A stretch of DNA of 48,680 nt from Chloroflexota bacterium. Its GTDB lineage: Bacteria; Chloroflexota; Anaerolineae; Anaerolineales; Villigracilaceae. The translations under genes and the position numbers were made by a program. Below, in pieces: positions 33,014 through 43,035 of the stretch; position 1 is the first letter of the stretch; every line of letters starts with the position of its first letter. The DNA is taken from contig JAADGN010000001.1 of the NCBI GenBank assembly GCA_013152325.1, positions 1 to 48,680 on the forward strand. The letters are read 5' to 3'. The notes under the pieces are model-generated. The model did no database searches, was not told the DNA's origin, and saw only the letters and a list, made by a program, of their open reading frames with translations.

Positions 33014-33994
33014 TTACCGCATCGTCAAGGCCATCACAGCCTTCTGCGCGTGCAGGCGATTTTCGGCTTCGTCGAAGACGACCGAATTCGGGCCGTCCAT
33101 CACTTCGCTGGTGACCTCGACATCGCGGTCGGCGGGAAGCGGGTGCATGTAGATGGCGTCCTCCTTGGCGAGGGCCATCTTGCGGGCATCGGTGATCCAG
33201 TCTTTGTATTTATCCTGGATCTGCTTACCTTCGTCGGGGTCCTGGGTGGTCATCAGCGGGCCCCAGGATTTGGCGTAGACAACATCGGCATCCTTGAACG
33301 CCTCTTCCATATTGTCCGTCACTTCGAAGCCGGCGCCGTATTTGCGCGCCTGCTCGCGAGCCTGCTCCATGATGTCGGGCATCAACTTGAACTCCGGCGG
33401 GTGCGCCAGCACCACGTCCATGCCGAAGCGAGGCATTTGCAGGATCAGCGATTGCGGCACAGACATCGGTTTGAGATAGGAGGACGCATAAGCCCACGAG
33501 ACAACCATCTTCCGGCGGCGCAGGTTGCGGCCTTTCTTTTCCATGATGGTCATCAGGTCGGCCAGGCACTGGTGGGGATGGTAAATCTCGCACTGCATGT
33601 TGAGCACCGGGACGCGGGAGGCCTCGGCCACCAAATTGAGATAGCGGTTGCCAATGCCCATGTCCACATGACGGATGGCGATGCCATCGAAGTATCGGCC
33701 AAAGATCTCGCCTAATTCTTTTTCGGTATCGCCATGAGAGATCTGGGTCGTGCGGCTCTCGATGAAGGCAGCGTGCCCGCCCAGTTGGGCCATACCAGAT
33801 TCGAACGAGCCGCGCGTGCGCGTGCTGGAGAAGAAAAAGAGCATCGCCAGCGTCTTGTCGCGCAGGTACGCGTGAGGTTCGCCCAAAGCACGTTTGCGCT
33901 TCAGGTCCCAGGCCACATCCAAAATGGTTTCGACTTCTTCCTTGCTAAAGTCCAGGTCGCCGATCAGATCGCGACCGCGTAAATCGGTTTGCAT
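33014..33994 (-). CDS. Ornithine-carbamoyltransferase-family enzyme, YgeW/acetylornithine-type, unknown acceptor
   Basis: 326-residue carbamoyltransferase. The carbamoyl phosphate loop is FSSTRTRGSFESGMAQLGG, the second binding block is IYHPHQCLADLMT, and the C-terminal block is HPLPADRDVEVTSEVMDGPNSVVFDEAENRLHAQKAVM. Canonical ornithine enzymes have HCLPxxR; Pro replaces Cys here, and GSF replaces the usual MSF/CSF. VVYAKSWGPL and the AYASSYLKPMSVPQSL stretch resemble the knotted acetylornithine/succinylornithine/YgeW branch, so the acceptor is probably not ornithine. GGAGTG precedes the ATG. Next to carbamate kinase it likely runs phosphorolytically, splitting a carbamoylated (ureido) compound to carbamoyl phosphate. 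Confidence 0.85.
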   Translation of the reverse strand: MQTDLRGRDLIGDLDFSKEEVETILDVAWDLKRKRALGEPHAYLRDKTLAMLFFFSSTRTRGSFESGMAQLGGHAAFIESRTTQISHGDTEKELGEIFGRYFDGIAIRHVDMGIGNRYLNLVAEASRVPVLNMQCEIYHPHQCLADLMTIMEKKGRNLRRRKMVVSWAYASSYLKPMSVPQSLILQMPRFGMDVVLAHPPEFKLMPDIMEQAREQARKYGAGFEVTDNMEEAFKDADVVYAKSWGPLMTTQDPDEGKQIQDKYKDWITDARKMALAKEDAIYMHPLPADRDVEVTSEVMDGPNSVVFDEAENRLHAQKAVMALTMR

Positions 33995-34077
33995 AGTTCA
34001 CTCCAGTTTCTTGGTTCATTGGTTGCATTCGTTGCGTTGGCCGCATCGATTGAAGCGAATGAACGAATACGACAAGA

Positions 34078-35031
34078 TCACTCCATCGCGCCGGTGATCA
34101 GCGCCAGCAGCGCCATGCGCATGACAACGCCGTTGAAGGCTTCCTGCCAGTAGCGGGACCAGCGGCTGATGTCCACGTTGGGGGGAATCTCGTCCATGCG
34201 CGGCAGGGAGTGCAGCAGGATGGCGTCCGATTTCGCCTTGTTTTTGAGCAAATCCAGGGTGATCTTGTAATTTTCGGGTGTGGTGGGCACTTCACCCTTG
34301 CGCTCATCGCGGGACTTGGTGTAGTCCGGCTGAATGGTCGGCTCGACAAGGATAACGTCCGCCTCCCCAATCACGTCGCCGACATGGTCGGCAAAGCCGA
34401 AATCGAGGCCCATCGCATCGAAGTCATCTTTGTAGTTGTCGGGCATTTCCATGCCGGGAGGCGCCACAAAGGTGATCGGGCAGTCGAATTGCGTCAGGGC
34501 ATAGCCCAGGGAGTGCATGGTGCGCATGCGCATGTCGCCAACAGCCACCCAGCGCAAGCCGTCCAGCGTGCCCTTTTCGTTCAGGACGGTGTACAAGTCA
34601 GTCAGGATCTGTGTCGGGTGTTCGCCCCAGCCATCGCCGCCGTTGATGATCGGAATACTGGCCCATTTGGCGGCCTCGTGGGGCGCGCCCTGCTGGAAGT
34701 GGCGCATGACAATCACGTCGCCGTAGAACTCCAGCATCTTGACGGTGTCCTTAATGGACTCCTGATAGAAATCGCCCGCGCGGGTCATCTTGGCATCCGC
34801 GAAGCCGGTCACCTGTCCGCCCAGGCGGATCATGGCGGCCTCGTGCGCCAGGCGGGTGCGTGTGGACGGCTGGTAGAAAGCCGTCACCAGCGTTTTCTCT
34901 TTGAGCAAGTCCACGTTGCGCCGGTTGCGGGCAATCGGCTCCAGCTCTTCGGCAATCTCAAAGACGCGGAAGAACTCGTTGCGCTCAAAATCTTTCAAAG
35001 ATAAAATGTCACGACCAGCAAAACTACGCAT
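34078..35031 (-). CDS. Aspartate-carbamoyltransferase-like enzyme, unknown acceptor
   Basis: 317-residue PyrB-like protein. PSTRTRLAHEAAMIRLGG is the carbamoyl phosphate loop; canonical enzymes have STRTRxSFE. INGGDGWGEHPTQILTDLYTV matches the GDGxxxHPTQ block, and the C-terminal HSLPRMDEIPPNVD has Ser where PyrB has Pro (HPLPR). The changes lie next to the aspartate site, so a different acceptor is plausible. No regulatory chain gene (pyrI) is present and the locus holds no other pyrimidine synthesis gene. CTGGAGG precedes the ATG. It lies between the GntR regulator and the second carbamoyltransferase. Confidence 0.85.
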   Translation of the reverse strand: MRSFAGRDILSLKDFERNEFFRVFEIAEELEPIARNRRNVDLLKEKTLVTAFYQPSTRTRLAHEAAMIRLGGQVTGFADAKMTRAGDFYQESIKDTVKMLEFYGDVIVMRHFQQGAPHEAAKWASIPIINGGDGWGEHPTQILTDLYTVLNEKGTLDGLRWVAVGDMRMRTMHSLGYALTQFDCPITFVAPPGMEMPDNYKDDFDAMGLDFGFADHVGDVIGEADVILVEPTIQPDYTKSRDERKGEVPTTPENYKITLDLLKNKAKSDAILLHSLPRMDEIPPNVDISRWSRYWQEAFNGVVMRMALLALITGAME

Positions 35032-35116
35032 TGTAAAAACCTCCAGTTTTCAATAAATCAGTTTTTGGCTATCAGTCATCCGCACTGGTCATTGTTCGCC
35101 GATGACCGGCAACCGG

Positions 35117-35839
35117 TTAATAACCCACCCGGCGCACCACATGGAAGTGGAAATAACCGGGCAGGAAATAACTACTTGAATGATCCACCACACGGCCGGA
35201 TTCAGCGTACAACTGCGAGACAAAGTGCAGCAGCACATCGCCGCGCTGAATTTCGAGCGCCTTGGCAACATCCGACCGCGCGCCGAGCGCGCTGACCGCT
35301 GTCCGGGCGACGTTCAGCGCCGGGTCGCCGCGCGCCAGCAAAAAGTCCAGCACCGAACCGGTGAATTGCGGGGATTCCAGATCGTCCGGATGCAGGATGC
35401 CCTGCGGCAGGGTATCTATCAGATAGGCCACCGGACGGTCATCGGCCTGCATCACGCGCCGGACACGAGTCAGAGGCGTCCCCAGCGGAACGTCCAGGAT
35501 GCCGGCCTGCTTCTCGTCCGCGAGGATCTGCGTCACATCCAGGTCGCTCGCCGAGACATCCAGATCGATGCGTTCGGCCAGCGTCTCGATACTCTCCAAC
35601 ACTTCCAGGCCGCTCTCCAAGACCGGCACCTGTCCAACGACGAACGTCCCCGCGCCCTGGCGGCGGCGGATCAAGCCCTGGGTCTCAAAGGTGCGCATGG
35701 CCTCGCGCAGCGTGGCGCGCGAGACGCCCAACTGTTTGGCCAGCTTCGGCTCGGAGGGCAAACGTTCTCCCGCCGGGGTAGCGGCGATCAGTTTACCCAG
35801 CTTGACTTGCAAGCGTTGAAAGGGTGTGTTTGCGAGCAT
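35117..35839 (-). CDS. GntR family regulator with UTRA effector domain (HutC subfamily)
   Basis: 240 residues. The winged helix-turn-helix is at residues 6-70: [63 protein letters not shown] ligand domain fills the rest and ends in the typical [20 protein letters not shown]. It starts one base after the adenine deaminase stop codon, so it is in the same operon. It is the best candidate for binding TTGTCWGACAA, which sits at the promoter of its own operon and two others. UTRA regulators usually sense small metabolites; a purine breakdown product is inferred. A caution: the operator spacing resembles FadR-type more than HutC-type sites. Confidence 0.94.
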   Translation of the reverse strand: MLANTPFQRLQVKLGKLIAATPAGERLPSEPKLAKQLGVSRATLREAMRTFETQGLIRRRQGAGTFVVGQVPVLESGLEVLESIETLAERIDLDVSASDLDVTQILADEKQAGILDVPLGTPLTRVRRVMQADDRPVAYLIDTLPQGILHPDDLESPQFTGSVLDFLLARGDPALNVARTAVSALGARSDVAKALEIQRGDVLLHFVSQLYAESGRVVDHSSSYFLPGYFHFHVVRRVGY

Positions 35840-35840
35840 C

Positions 35841-37637
35841 TTAACTCCCGGGCTCGATCACAGGGACGAACTCAAGGTTGGTCACATCCACCAGGCCTTT
35901 GTCTGAAATACGCAATTCCGGGATAACGACCAACGCCAGCAAACTCAGTTGCATATTCGGGTTGTTCAGCGAACAGCCACAGGCGCGGAAACCTTCCAAA
36001 ACTGTATCGGCCTTCTGCGCCACCACATCAGCCCGCTCAGTGGACATCAGCCCGGCGATCTTCAACTCCACCAGCCCGATGACCTTCCCATCCTTGACGA
36101 CCACCTGCCCGCCGCCGACTTCGGCCAGCTTGTTGGCAGCGACGGCCATGCTGGCCTCGTCCGTGCCGACGACGATCATGTGATGGCTGTCATGCGCCAC
36201 CGTCGAGGCGACCGCGCACGGCTGGTTGAAACCGAATCCGCTTACCAGGCCAACCTGCACGCCGCCCGTGCCGCGGTGCCGCTCCACCAGCGCTACCTTC
36301 GCCACATCCTTCCCGGCATCAGAATGGACTTCGCCAGCGTTGACCGCCATCTCCATTTTGAGATGACGCGTCGGCGCCTGATTCTCAATGACGCCGATGA
36401 CGTTGGCGGTCACGGACTCCCCGTCCCCGGCTCCCGTTTTCAGGGCAAAATCCTGCGCCTTGAGCGCGCGCTTCAAATGCACCGATTGCCTGGCCCAGTC
36501 GGGATACGCAACCTGAGGCAAATCCGTCAGCAATTCGCCGTTCTGGGCAATGACCTGCCCTTTAGCGACCACCAACTCGGCGCGGAAATCGGACAAATCG
36601 TCCACAATGAGCACGTCGGCCCATCGTCCGGGAGCGATCATGCCCATCTCGCGTGACAGGCCAAAATGTTCGGCGGCGTTGAGCGTCGCCATCTGGATGG
36701 CCGTCATCGGCTCCAGCCCCTCGCTGATCGCATGCCGCAGGACGCGGTCCATGTGTCCGTCACTCGAGAGCGTTCCGGCATGCGAATCGTCGGTGCACAA
36801 GATGAAATGACGCGGGGCCAGTTTGTGTTTGGTCACTGCCCTGACCTGCTCGGAAACATCGTGCCAGGCAGAGCCATAACGCAGCATGACTTTCATGCCC
36901 TGCCGGACGCGAGCGATCGCATCGTCAACGTTCGTGCCCTCGTGGTCGTCTTCCGCGCCGCCCGCCACGTAGCCGTGGAAAGGCAAGCCCAAATCCGGCG
37001 AGGCGTAATGTCCGCCGACGACCTTATGGGCCTGGTGGGTGACGACCATTTCGGCCAGCATTTTCTCGTCGCCGCCAGATACGCCGGTGAAATTCATCAT
37101 TTCGCCCAGCCCGATGATGCCATCCCATTGCATGGCTTCGGCGACTTCGTCAGGCCCGATGACCGCGCCCGGGGTCTCTAATCCCGGCGCGGAGGGCACG
37201 CAAGACGGCATCTGCACCCAAACATGAATCGGCTGCCCGGCGGCTTCGTCCACCATCAACTTGACGCCCTTCAGCCCGAAGACGTTGGCGATCTCGTGCG
37301 GATCGATGAACATGCCGGTCGTGCCGTGCGGCGCAACGGCGCGCACAAACTCGGTCACAGTGATCATGCCTGACTCGACATGCATATGCGCATCCAGCAG
37401 GCCAGGGACGAGATATTTGCCGCCCGCATCGATGACGACCGTATCTTTGGAGACGGTATGCGAGGCATCCGGCCCAACGTAGGCAATACGCCCATCAACA
37501 ATGGCAATATCGGTATCCGGCACGTACTCGCCCGACTGTACGCTGACCCAGACTCCATGGCGGACAACCAGATCAGCAGACTTGCGTCCCATGGCAACGT
37601 CAACAAGTTTTTTGGTGAGGGTGATGTTAGGCATCAT
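35841..37637 (-). CDS. ade: Adenine deaminase
   Basis: 598-residue amidohydrolase converting adenine to hypoxanthine and ammonia. [22 protein letters not shown] has the first metal ligands, [45 protein letters not shown] and [12 protein letters not shown] carry further ligands and the catalytic acid. The C-terminal domain contains [22 protein letters not shown], diagnostic for the Ade (YerA) family. The start is one of two adjacent ATGs (37637/37634). It sits between the 8-oxoguanine deaminase-like gene and gntR. It feeds hypoxanthine to the Mo hydroxylase. Confidence 0.97.
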   Translation of the reverse strand: MMPNITLTKKLVDVAMGRKSADLVVRHGVWVSVQSGEYVPDTDIAIVDGRIAYVGPDASHTVSKDTVVIDAGGKYLVPGLLDAHMHVESGMITVTEFVRAVAPHGTTGMFIDPHEIANVFGLKGVKLMVDEAAGQPIHVWVQMPSCVPSAPGLETPGAVIGPDEVAEAMQWDGIIGLGEMMNFTGVSGGDEKMLAEMVVTHQAHKVVGGHYASPDLGLPFHGYVAGGAEDDHEGTNVDDAIARVRQGMKVMLRYGSAWHDVSEQVRAVTKHKLAPRHFILCTDDSHAGTLSSDGHMDRVLRHAISEGLEPMTAIQMATLNAAEHFGLSREMGMIAPGRWADVLIVDDLSDFRAELVVAKGQVIAQNGELLTDLPQVAYPDWARQSVHLKRALKAQDFALKTGAGDGESVTANVIGVIENQAPTRHLKMEMAVNAGEVHSDAGKDVAKVALVERHRGTGGVQVGLVSGFGFNQPCAVASTVAHDSHHMIVVGTDEASMAVAANKLAEVGGGQVVVKDGKVIGLVELKIAGLMSTERADVVAQKADTVLEGFRACGCSLNNPNMQLSLLALVVIPELRISDKGLVDVTNLEFVPVIEPGS

Positions 37638-37691
37638 GAATTCTCCATTTTCCGCATGCCGTTGCGAGGGCGGCAGCCCGAAGCAATGACA

Positions 37692-39074
<1,383 letters not shown>

Positions 39075-39170
39075 CGGCTGATCCAAGTAGTCCAACTGGT
39101 TTGGGTGGTCCGCTGGTCCAATTAGCCTGACTGGGCTGACCAGCGAGGCGTGAAGACCAGTCAGACCAAC

Positions 39171-39181
39171 TTGTCTGACAA
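39171..39181. promoter_or_regulatory. TTGTCWGACAA operator, downstream copy at the deaminase promoter
   Basis: TTGTCTGACAA, a perfect palindrome about a central base. It begins nine bases after the -10 element, just downstream of the expected start point. Confidence 0.75.
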
Positions 39182-39190
39182 ATTTTATAT

Positions 39191-39219
39191 AGTGTAGCAA
39201 ATTTTGGTGTGAATGTCAA
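39191..39219 (-). promoter_or_regulatory. Sigma70-type promoter of the deaminase-gntR-carbamoyltransferase operon
   Basis: On the minus strand TTGACA and TACACT are separated by exactly 17 bases. It lies between the two TTGTCTGACAA copies, so repressor binding at both could form a loop or block the polymerase. Confidence 0.85.
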
Positions 39220-39223
39220 CAAG

Positions 39224-39234
39224 TTGTCTGACAA
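39224..39234. promoter_or_regulatory. TTGTCWGACAA operator, upstream copy at the deaminase promoter
   Basis: A second TTGTCTGACAA, four bases upstream of the -35 element. Its centre is 53 bases from the other copy, about five helical turns. It overlaps one end of a 14-base direct repeat that borders the stem-loop element. Confidence 0.75.
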
Positions 39235-39412
39235 ATTCGTGATAAAACAGGCGCGGCCAAGAGGAGACCTTCGGTCGGGAACGTCTCAGGGTCAGGAGAC
39301 CCTGAGACAGCCAGGGGGCTGTAGTAGCGACTTCAGTCGCTTCCTGGCCTCGAAACACGGCTACAGTCATTACTACAAAATCAAAGTGAAAATTGCTGCT
39401 GACAAATTCGTG
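39228..39412. repeat. Stem-loop cluster bordered by 14-base direct repeats
   Basis: CTGACAAATTCGTG occurs at 39228-39241 and 39399-39412. Between them lie a perfect 11-pair stem (GTCTCAGGGTC-AGGA-GACCCTGAGAC, 39283-39308) and a REP-like unit (39321-39376) that starts GTAGTAGCGACTTCAGTCGC and ends TACTAC. The gap 39075-39468 holds no gene; it contains this element, a promoter with two operators and a low-complexity spacer. Confidence 0.65.
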
Positions 39413-39456
39413 CTACCCAGTTACCTTTGACGCGACCGGCGCTTTCGTTTCGCCGG

Positions 39457-39462
39457 TATAAT
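39457..39462 (+). promoter_or_regulatory. -10 element of the SH3-like lipoprotein gene, predicted leaderless promoter
   Basis: TATAAT exactly six bases before the ATG at 39469. A TTGACG lies 24 bases further up, too far to act as a normal -35. No Shine-Dalgarno is present. Confidence 0.6.
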
Positions 39463-39468
39463 GTGCCC

Positions 39469-40218
39469 ATGCAAAAAGCCATCATCCTTGTCGCGCTGAT
39501 ACCGCTGCTCGCGGCTTGCGCTCCCGCCAAAATTCCAACCGCCGTACCGACAGAAACCGCCCCCGCGACCCTCACATCCACGCTGACGCCCTCGCCAACA
39601 GCCTCCGTCACTCCCTCGCCCACCCAAACCGAAACACCCCTCCCGACCATCACCCCGACCTACGCCGTCCTGCGCGGCGAAGTGCTGGAACAAGCCAACT
39701 GCCGCTATGGGCCGGGTTTTCCCTATCTCTACAAATACGGCCTGGTCAAGGGCAGCAACCTGGAAGTCATCGGACGCAACGACCTCGGGACGTGGATCCT
39801 CGTCCAGGCCATCGGCGGGAACAATCCCTGCTGGGTCAAGGCCTCGTTGATGGACGTCAAGGGAGACGTGATGAGCGTCGCGCCGACCTACATTCCACTC
39901 CCCCGCTCGCCCTACTACGGTCCGCCGACGGGGGCCTATGCCACGTGGTACCGGAACGTCGTCACCATCTCCTGGTACGGGATCGATTTGAAACCGGGCG
40001 ATGATTCGGAACAATTCCCCTATCTGGTCGAAGCCTGGGTCTGCACAGATGGACAGATCATCTTTACCCCGGTCGGCTCGTATGAAACCGTGGTCACCAT
40101 CGCCGACGAAGCCGGTTGTTCAGAGCCATCGCACGCCCGGCTCTACGCCGTCGAAAAACACGGCTATTCGCAGCCGGTTGAAATCTCCTGGCCGGCGCCT
40201 CCCACACCAACGCCGTAA
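39469..40218 (+). CDS. Lipoprotein with Thr/Pro-rich linker and SH3-like domain
   Basis: 249 residues. The signal peptide MQKAIILVALIPLLAACAP has its lipobox at LAAC, so this is a membrane-anchored lipoprotein. Residues 20-60 are a Thr/Pro/Ser linker (LTPSPTASVTPSPTQTETPLPT), common in secreted Anaerolineae proteins. Residues 65-125 look like a bacterial SH3 domain (LEQANCRYGPGFPYLYKYGLVKGSNLEVIGRNDLGTWILVQ...CWVKASLM). The remainder resembles a small fibronectin-like module (ISWYGIDL...YLVEAWVCTDG) and ends in PAPPTPTP. It may bind cell-wall material; no enzyme motif is seen. The ATG at 39469 is chosen over the ORF-track TTG because the signal peptide begins there. Confidence 0.85.
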   Translation: MQKAIILVALIPLLAACAPAKIPTAVPTETAPATLTSTLTPSPTASVTPSPTQTETPLPTITPTYAVLRGEVLEQANCRYGPGFPYLYKYGLVKGSNLEVIGRNDLGTWILVQAIGGNNPCWVKASLMDVKGDVMSVAPTYIPLPRSPYYGPPTGAYATWYRNVVTISWYGIDLKPGDDSEQFPYLVEAWVCTDGQIIFTPVGSYETVVTIADEAGCSEPSHARLYAVEKHGYSQPVEISWPAPPTPTP

Positions 40219-40383
40219 GGCTTCGACAGACTTTGATATCATTGCGGAAAGCGCAGCATAAAGCAGTCGTCCCCGCAGGGCAATGACACATGTCCGCTTT
40301 TTCAGCCGCTCCTCCATTTCCCGCACCGCTCCCAATTTCGCACAAATGCGCTGTGATCGCATTGCAAATATACGGATGGTCAT

Positions 40384-41694
40384 ATGCCCTCTCGACTGAA
40401 AAACATCTATCAAGAATACCCGCGTAAATTTTGGCTGGTGGTCGGAGTCTCGTTCATCGACCGCATCGGTGGGACGATGCTCTTCCCATTCTTCAGCCTG
40501 TATATCACGCAGAAATTCGACGTCGGTATGACGCAGGCCGGCATCGTGTTGGGCATTTTCTCGATCTTTGGGCTGTTCGGCAGCATGGTCGGCGGCGCGC
40601 TGACCGACAAACTGGGCCGCCGTAAACTGATCCTGTTCGGGCTGGTCTTCAGCGCACTGAGCACGCTTTCGCTTGGCCTGGTCAACGAACTGGCCATGCT
40701 CTACCCGCTGGCCGTCTTTGTCGGTCTGCTCTCCCAAGTCGCCGGGCCGGCCCAGCAGGCCATGATCGCCGACATCTTGCCCGAAAAACAGCGCGCCGAA
40801 GGATTCGGCATTCTGCGCGTGGTCGCGAATCTGGCCTGGATGATCGGGCCGATCATCGGTGGAATTGTCGCCAACCACTCCTATTTTGCCCTCTTCGTCG
40901 CAGACGCCATCGTCAGTTGTATCGTCGCGGTACTCTTCTACCTGCTCATCCCCGAAACCAAACCTGAGCCCCGTCCCGACGCGGAACAGGAAAACACATA
41001 TACAACCTTCCTGGGCTACTTCCGGGTAATGCGCGACCCGGCCTTTATGGCCTTCATCGTCGCGGCCATTCTGATGGGCATGGTTTACCAACAAATGTAC
41101 AACTCGCTCTCGGTCTACCTGCGTGACAATCACGGTATCCCACCCTCGGCGTATGGCTTCCTGATGACCACCAGCGCCGTCACCGTCGTCCTGCTGCAAT
41201 TCTGGACCACCCGCCGCATCAAACACCGTTCCCCCTTCATAATGATGGCCCTCGGTGCCCTGTTCTATGCCTTCGGATTTGCCATGTTCGGTTTCGACCC
41301 CTTGTACGCCCTCGGCGGCTCTTTCCTTCTCTACAAGTGGACAGTCTCGTTGAGCGGCACGTACATTTGGTTCATGTCCGCCATCGTCATCATCACCATC
41401 GGCGAGATGATCGTTATGCCCGTCAGTCAGGCACTGGCCGCCAACTTCGCTCCGGAGGATATGCGCGGGCGTTACATGGCCATCTTCGGTCTGGCCTGGG
41501 CCATTCCTGCCACCGTTGGGCCGGGGCTGGCAGGTTTGATCCTGGACAACTACAACCCCAACCTGCTCTGGTATCTGGGCGGCGCATTGTGCCTGGTCTC
41601 AGTGCTCAGCTTCTACGCCCTGCATTTGCGGATCGGATCACAGAAGCGCTTCGCTCCTGCGCCAGTGGAAGAACGGGCTGTCAGCCCCGCATAG
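40384..41694 (+). CDS. Major facilitator superfamily transporter
   Basis: 436-residue transporter with about 12 helices. The loop 2-3 motif is GSMVGGALTDKLGRRKLILFG, and the second half shows the related RYMAIFGLAWAIPATVGPGLAGLILD. The family signature DRIGGTMLFPFFSLYIT at the N-terminus and PAQQAMIADILPEKQRAEGFGILRVVANLAWMIGP resemble drug-proton antiporters of the MdtG/MdtH group. The substrate cannot be set. GGATGG just before the ATG can act as a weak ribosome-binding site. A strong terminator follows, shared with folD on the other strand. It appears to be a single-gene unit. Confidence 0.92.
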   Translation: MPSRLKNIYQEYPRKFWLVVGVSFIDRIGGTMLFPFFSLYITQKFDVGMTQAGIVLGIFSIFGLFGSMVGGALTDKLGRRKLILFGLVFSALSTLSLGLVNELAMLYPLAVFVGLLSQVAGPAQQAMIADILPEKQRAEGFGILRVVANLAWMIGPIIGGIVANHSYFALFVADAIVSCIVAVLFYLLIPETKPEPRPDAEQENTYTTFLGYFRVMRDPAFMAFIVAAILMGMVYQQMYNSLSVYLRDNHGIPPSAYGFLMTTSAVTVVLLQFWTTRRIKHRSPFIMMALGALFYAFGFAMFGFDPLYALGGSFLLYKWTVSLSGTYIWFMSAIVIITIGEMIVMPVSQALAANFAPEDMRGRYMAIFGLAWAIPATVGPGLAGLILDNYNPNLLWYLGGALCLVSVLSFYALHLRIGSQKRFAPAPVEERAVSPA

Positions 41695-41732
41695 CTCTTT
41701 CCCCGGGCTCATCCCTTCCGCGCTTAAAAAAC

Positions 41733-41760
41733 AACAGTCCCGTCTTCCGACGGGACTGTT
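41733..41760. terminator. Bidirectional intrinsic terminator
   Basis: AACAGTCCCGTC and GACGGGACTGTT form a perfect 12-pair stem with loop TTCC; AAAAAA precedes it. It separates the convergent MFS and folD genes. Confidence 0.85.
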
Positions 41761-41787
41761 CACTGATTGCTGCCTGCTGTTTACTGA

Positions 41788-42666
41788 TTACTGATCCTGT
41801 ATCTCCGCGGCTCGGAGCGTGTTCTTCATCAGCATGGCAATCGTCATCGGGCCAACGCCGCCGGGAACGGGAGTAATATAACCGGCCACTTCTTTGACCT
41901 CATCAAAATTAACGTCACCGACCAGGCGATAGCCGCGCTTTCGGGTGGCATCAGGCTTGGAATTGATGCCCACATCGATGATCGCCGCGCCAGGTTTGAC
42001 CCAATCGCCGCGCACGAATTCCATCTTGCCAATCGCAGCAATGACGATGTCCGCCCGCCTGACCACCTCGGGGATATTTTGCGTGCGCGAGTGCACCACC
42101 GTCACCGTCGCATTTTCACGCACCAGCAGCAATGCCGCCGGCATGCCGACGATATTCGAGCGCCCCAACACGACCGCGTTCGCGCCTTCGATCTTGACGC
42201 CCGATTCTTTCAGCAGATGGATGCAGCCAAAAGGTGTACAGGGCACAAAGAGCGGTTCACGCCCCTTTTGCGCCAGACGGCCAATATTGATCGGGTGGAA
42301 ACCGTCCACATCTTTGGTAATGTCAATCGCCTGCAACACCTTCTCTTCGTCCAGGTGATCGGGCAGCGGCAACTGCACCAGAATGCCGTTCACCGTTGGG
42401 TCAGCGTTCAGCTCCCTGACCAGATTCTCCACTTCTTCCTGGGTCGAGTCGCTGGGCAGTGGATGATGGAAGGATTCCATGCCCAAGTCCGCACAGGCTT
42501 TCTGCTTCATGCGAACGTAGGTCGCCGAGTCCACACGCTCCCCGACCAGCACGGTCGCCAATCCAGGCTTGGACTTGCCGGCCGCAACGCGTGCCGCAAC
42601 AGCCGCGGCCACATCGTCCTTTACTTTTTGTGCAATCGCCTTGCCATCAATAAGTTGTGCACTCAT
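41788..42666 (-). CDS. folD: Bifunctional methylenetetrahydrofolate dehydrogenase / methenyltetrahydrofolate cyclohydrolase
   Basis: 292-residue FolD. It interconverts 5,10-methylene-, 5,10-methenyl- and 10-formyl-tetrahydrofolate. The active-site lysine is in SATYVRMKQKACADLG, with GILVQLPLPDHL, KDVDGFHPINIGRL, PCTPFGCIHLL, the dinucleotide loop VVLGRSNIVGMP and the C-terminal TPVPGGVGPMTIAMLMKNT all present. CAGGAGAG precedes the ATG. It lies downstream of the formate channel and RAM-domain genes on the same strand (gap of 114 bases to the latter). In purine-fermenting bacteria FolD processes one-carbon units from purine breakdown, so the placement may be functional. Confidence 0.98.
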   Translation of the reverse strand: MSAQLIDGKAIAQKVKDDVAAAVAARVAAGKSKPGLATVLVGERVDSATYVRMKQKACADLGMESFHHPLPSDSTQEEVENLVRELNADPTVNGILVQLPLPDHLDEEKVLQAIDITKDVDGFHPINIGRLAQKGREPLFVPCTPFGCIHLLKESGVKIEGANAVVLGRSNIVGMPAALLLVRENATVTVVHSRTQNIPEVVRRADIVIAAIGKMEFVRGDWVKPGAAIIDVGINSKPDATRKRGYRLVGDVNFDEVKEVAGYITPVPGGVGPMTIAMLMKNTLRAAEIQDQ

Positions 42667-42780
42667 ATGCTCTCCTGATTGTGAAAATTGGAACGCCGTT
42701 ATTATACAACATCCGGCCCTGCCAAAAAGTAACAGATGTCACATTCAACGGTCGGGAAGCGTCGCCAACAGACAGAATCC

Positions 42781-43014
42781 CTACTCGGTATCTGCGGCCA
42801 AACAGGTGAGTGTATCCAGAACGCCCGGGATAGGTTGGATCTGCTGGTAAATCACGCGCCCAATATGTTTAATATCTTCCGCTTCAACGATGGCGACAGC
42901 ATCATAGGGGCCAAAGGTGAAATTGGCTTCGACAACACCTGCCACCCGTTTCAACTGGCGAACGACGTCACCGACTTCCCCGGTGCGAGCATTGATCAAG
43001 ACATATGCTTTCAT
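42781..43014 (-). CDS. Stand-alone Lrp/AsnC ligand-binding (RAM) domain protein
   Basis: 77-residue protein equal to the RAM (ACT-like) domain of Lrp/AsnC regulators, without a DNA-binding domain. AYVLINARTGEVGDVVRQLKRVAGVVEANFTFGPYDAVAIVEAED is the diagnostic beta-alpha-beta fold with the ligand-contact glycines. Stand-alone RAM proteins form decamers or octamers and bind amino acids; their cellular roles are poorly known. AAAGGA precedes the ATG. It lies 21 bases after the formate-channel stop and upstream of folD, so it may sense an amino acid for this operon. Confidence 0.92.
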   Translation of the reverse strand: MKAYVLINARTGEVGDVVRQLKRVAGVVEANFTFGPYDAVAIVEAEDIKHIGRVIYQQIQPIPGVLDTLTCLAADTE

Positions 43015-43035
43015 GGTAAATCCTTTCTCTTCTAG

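Noticed and set aside
31969-35031. Arginine deiminase operon (arcABC)
   Set aside because: Carbamate kinase and carbamoyltransferases are present, but there is no arginine deiminase or arginine/ornithine antiporter, and the transferase motifs are atypical.
39228-39412. CRISPR array
   Set aside because: There are only two copies of a 14-base direct repeat, and the intervening DNA is made of stem-loops, not spacers.
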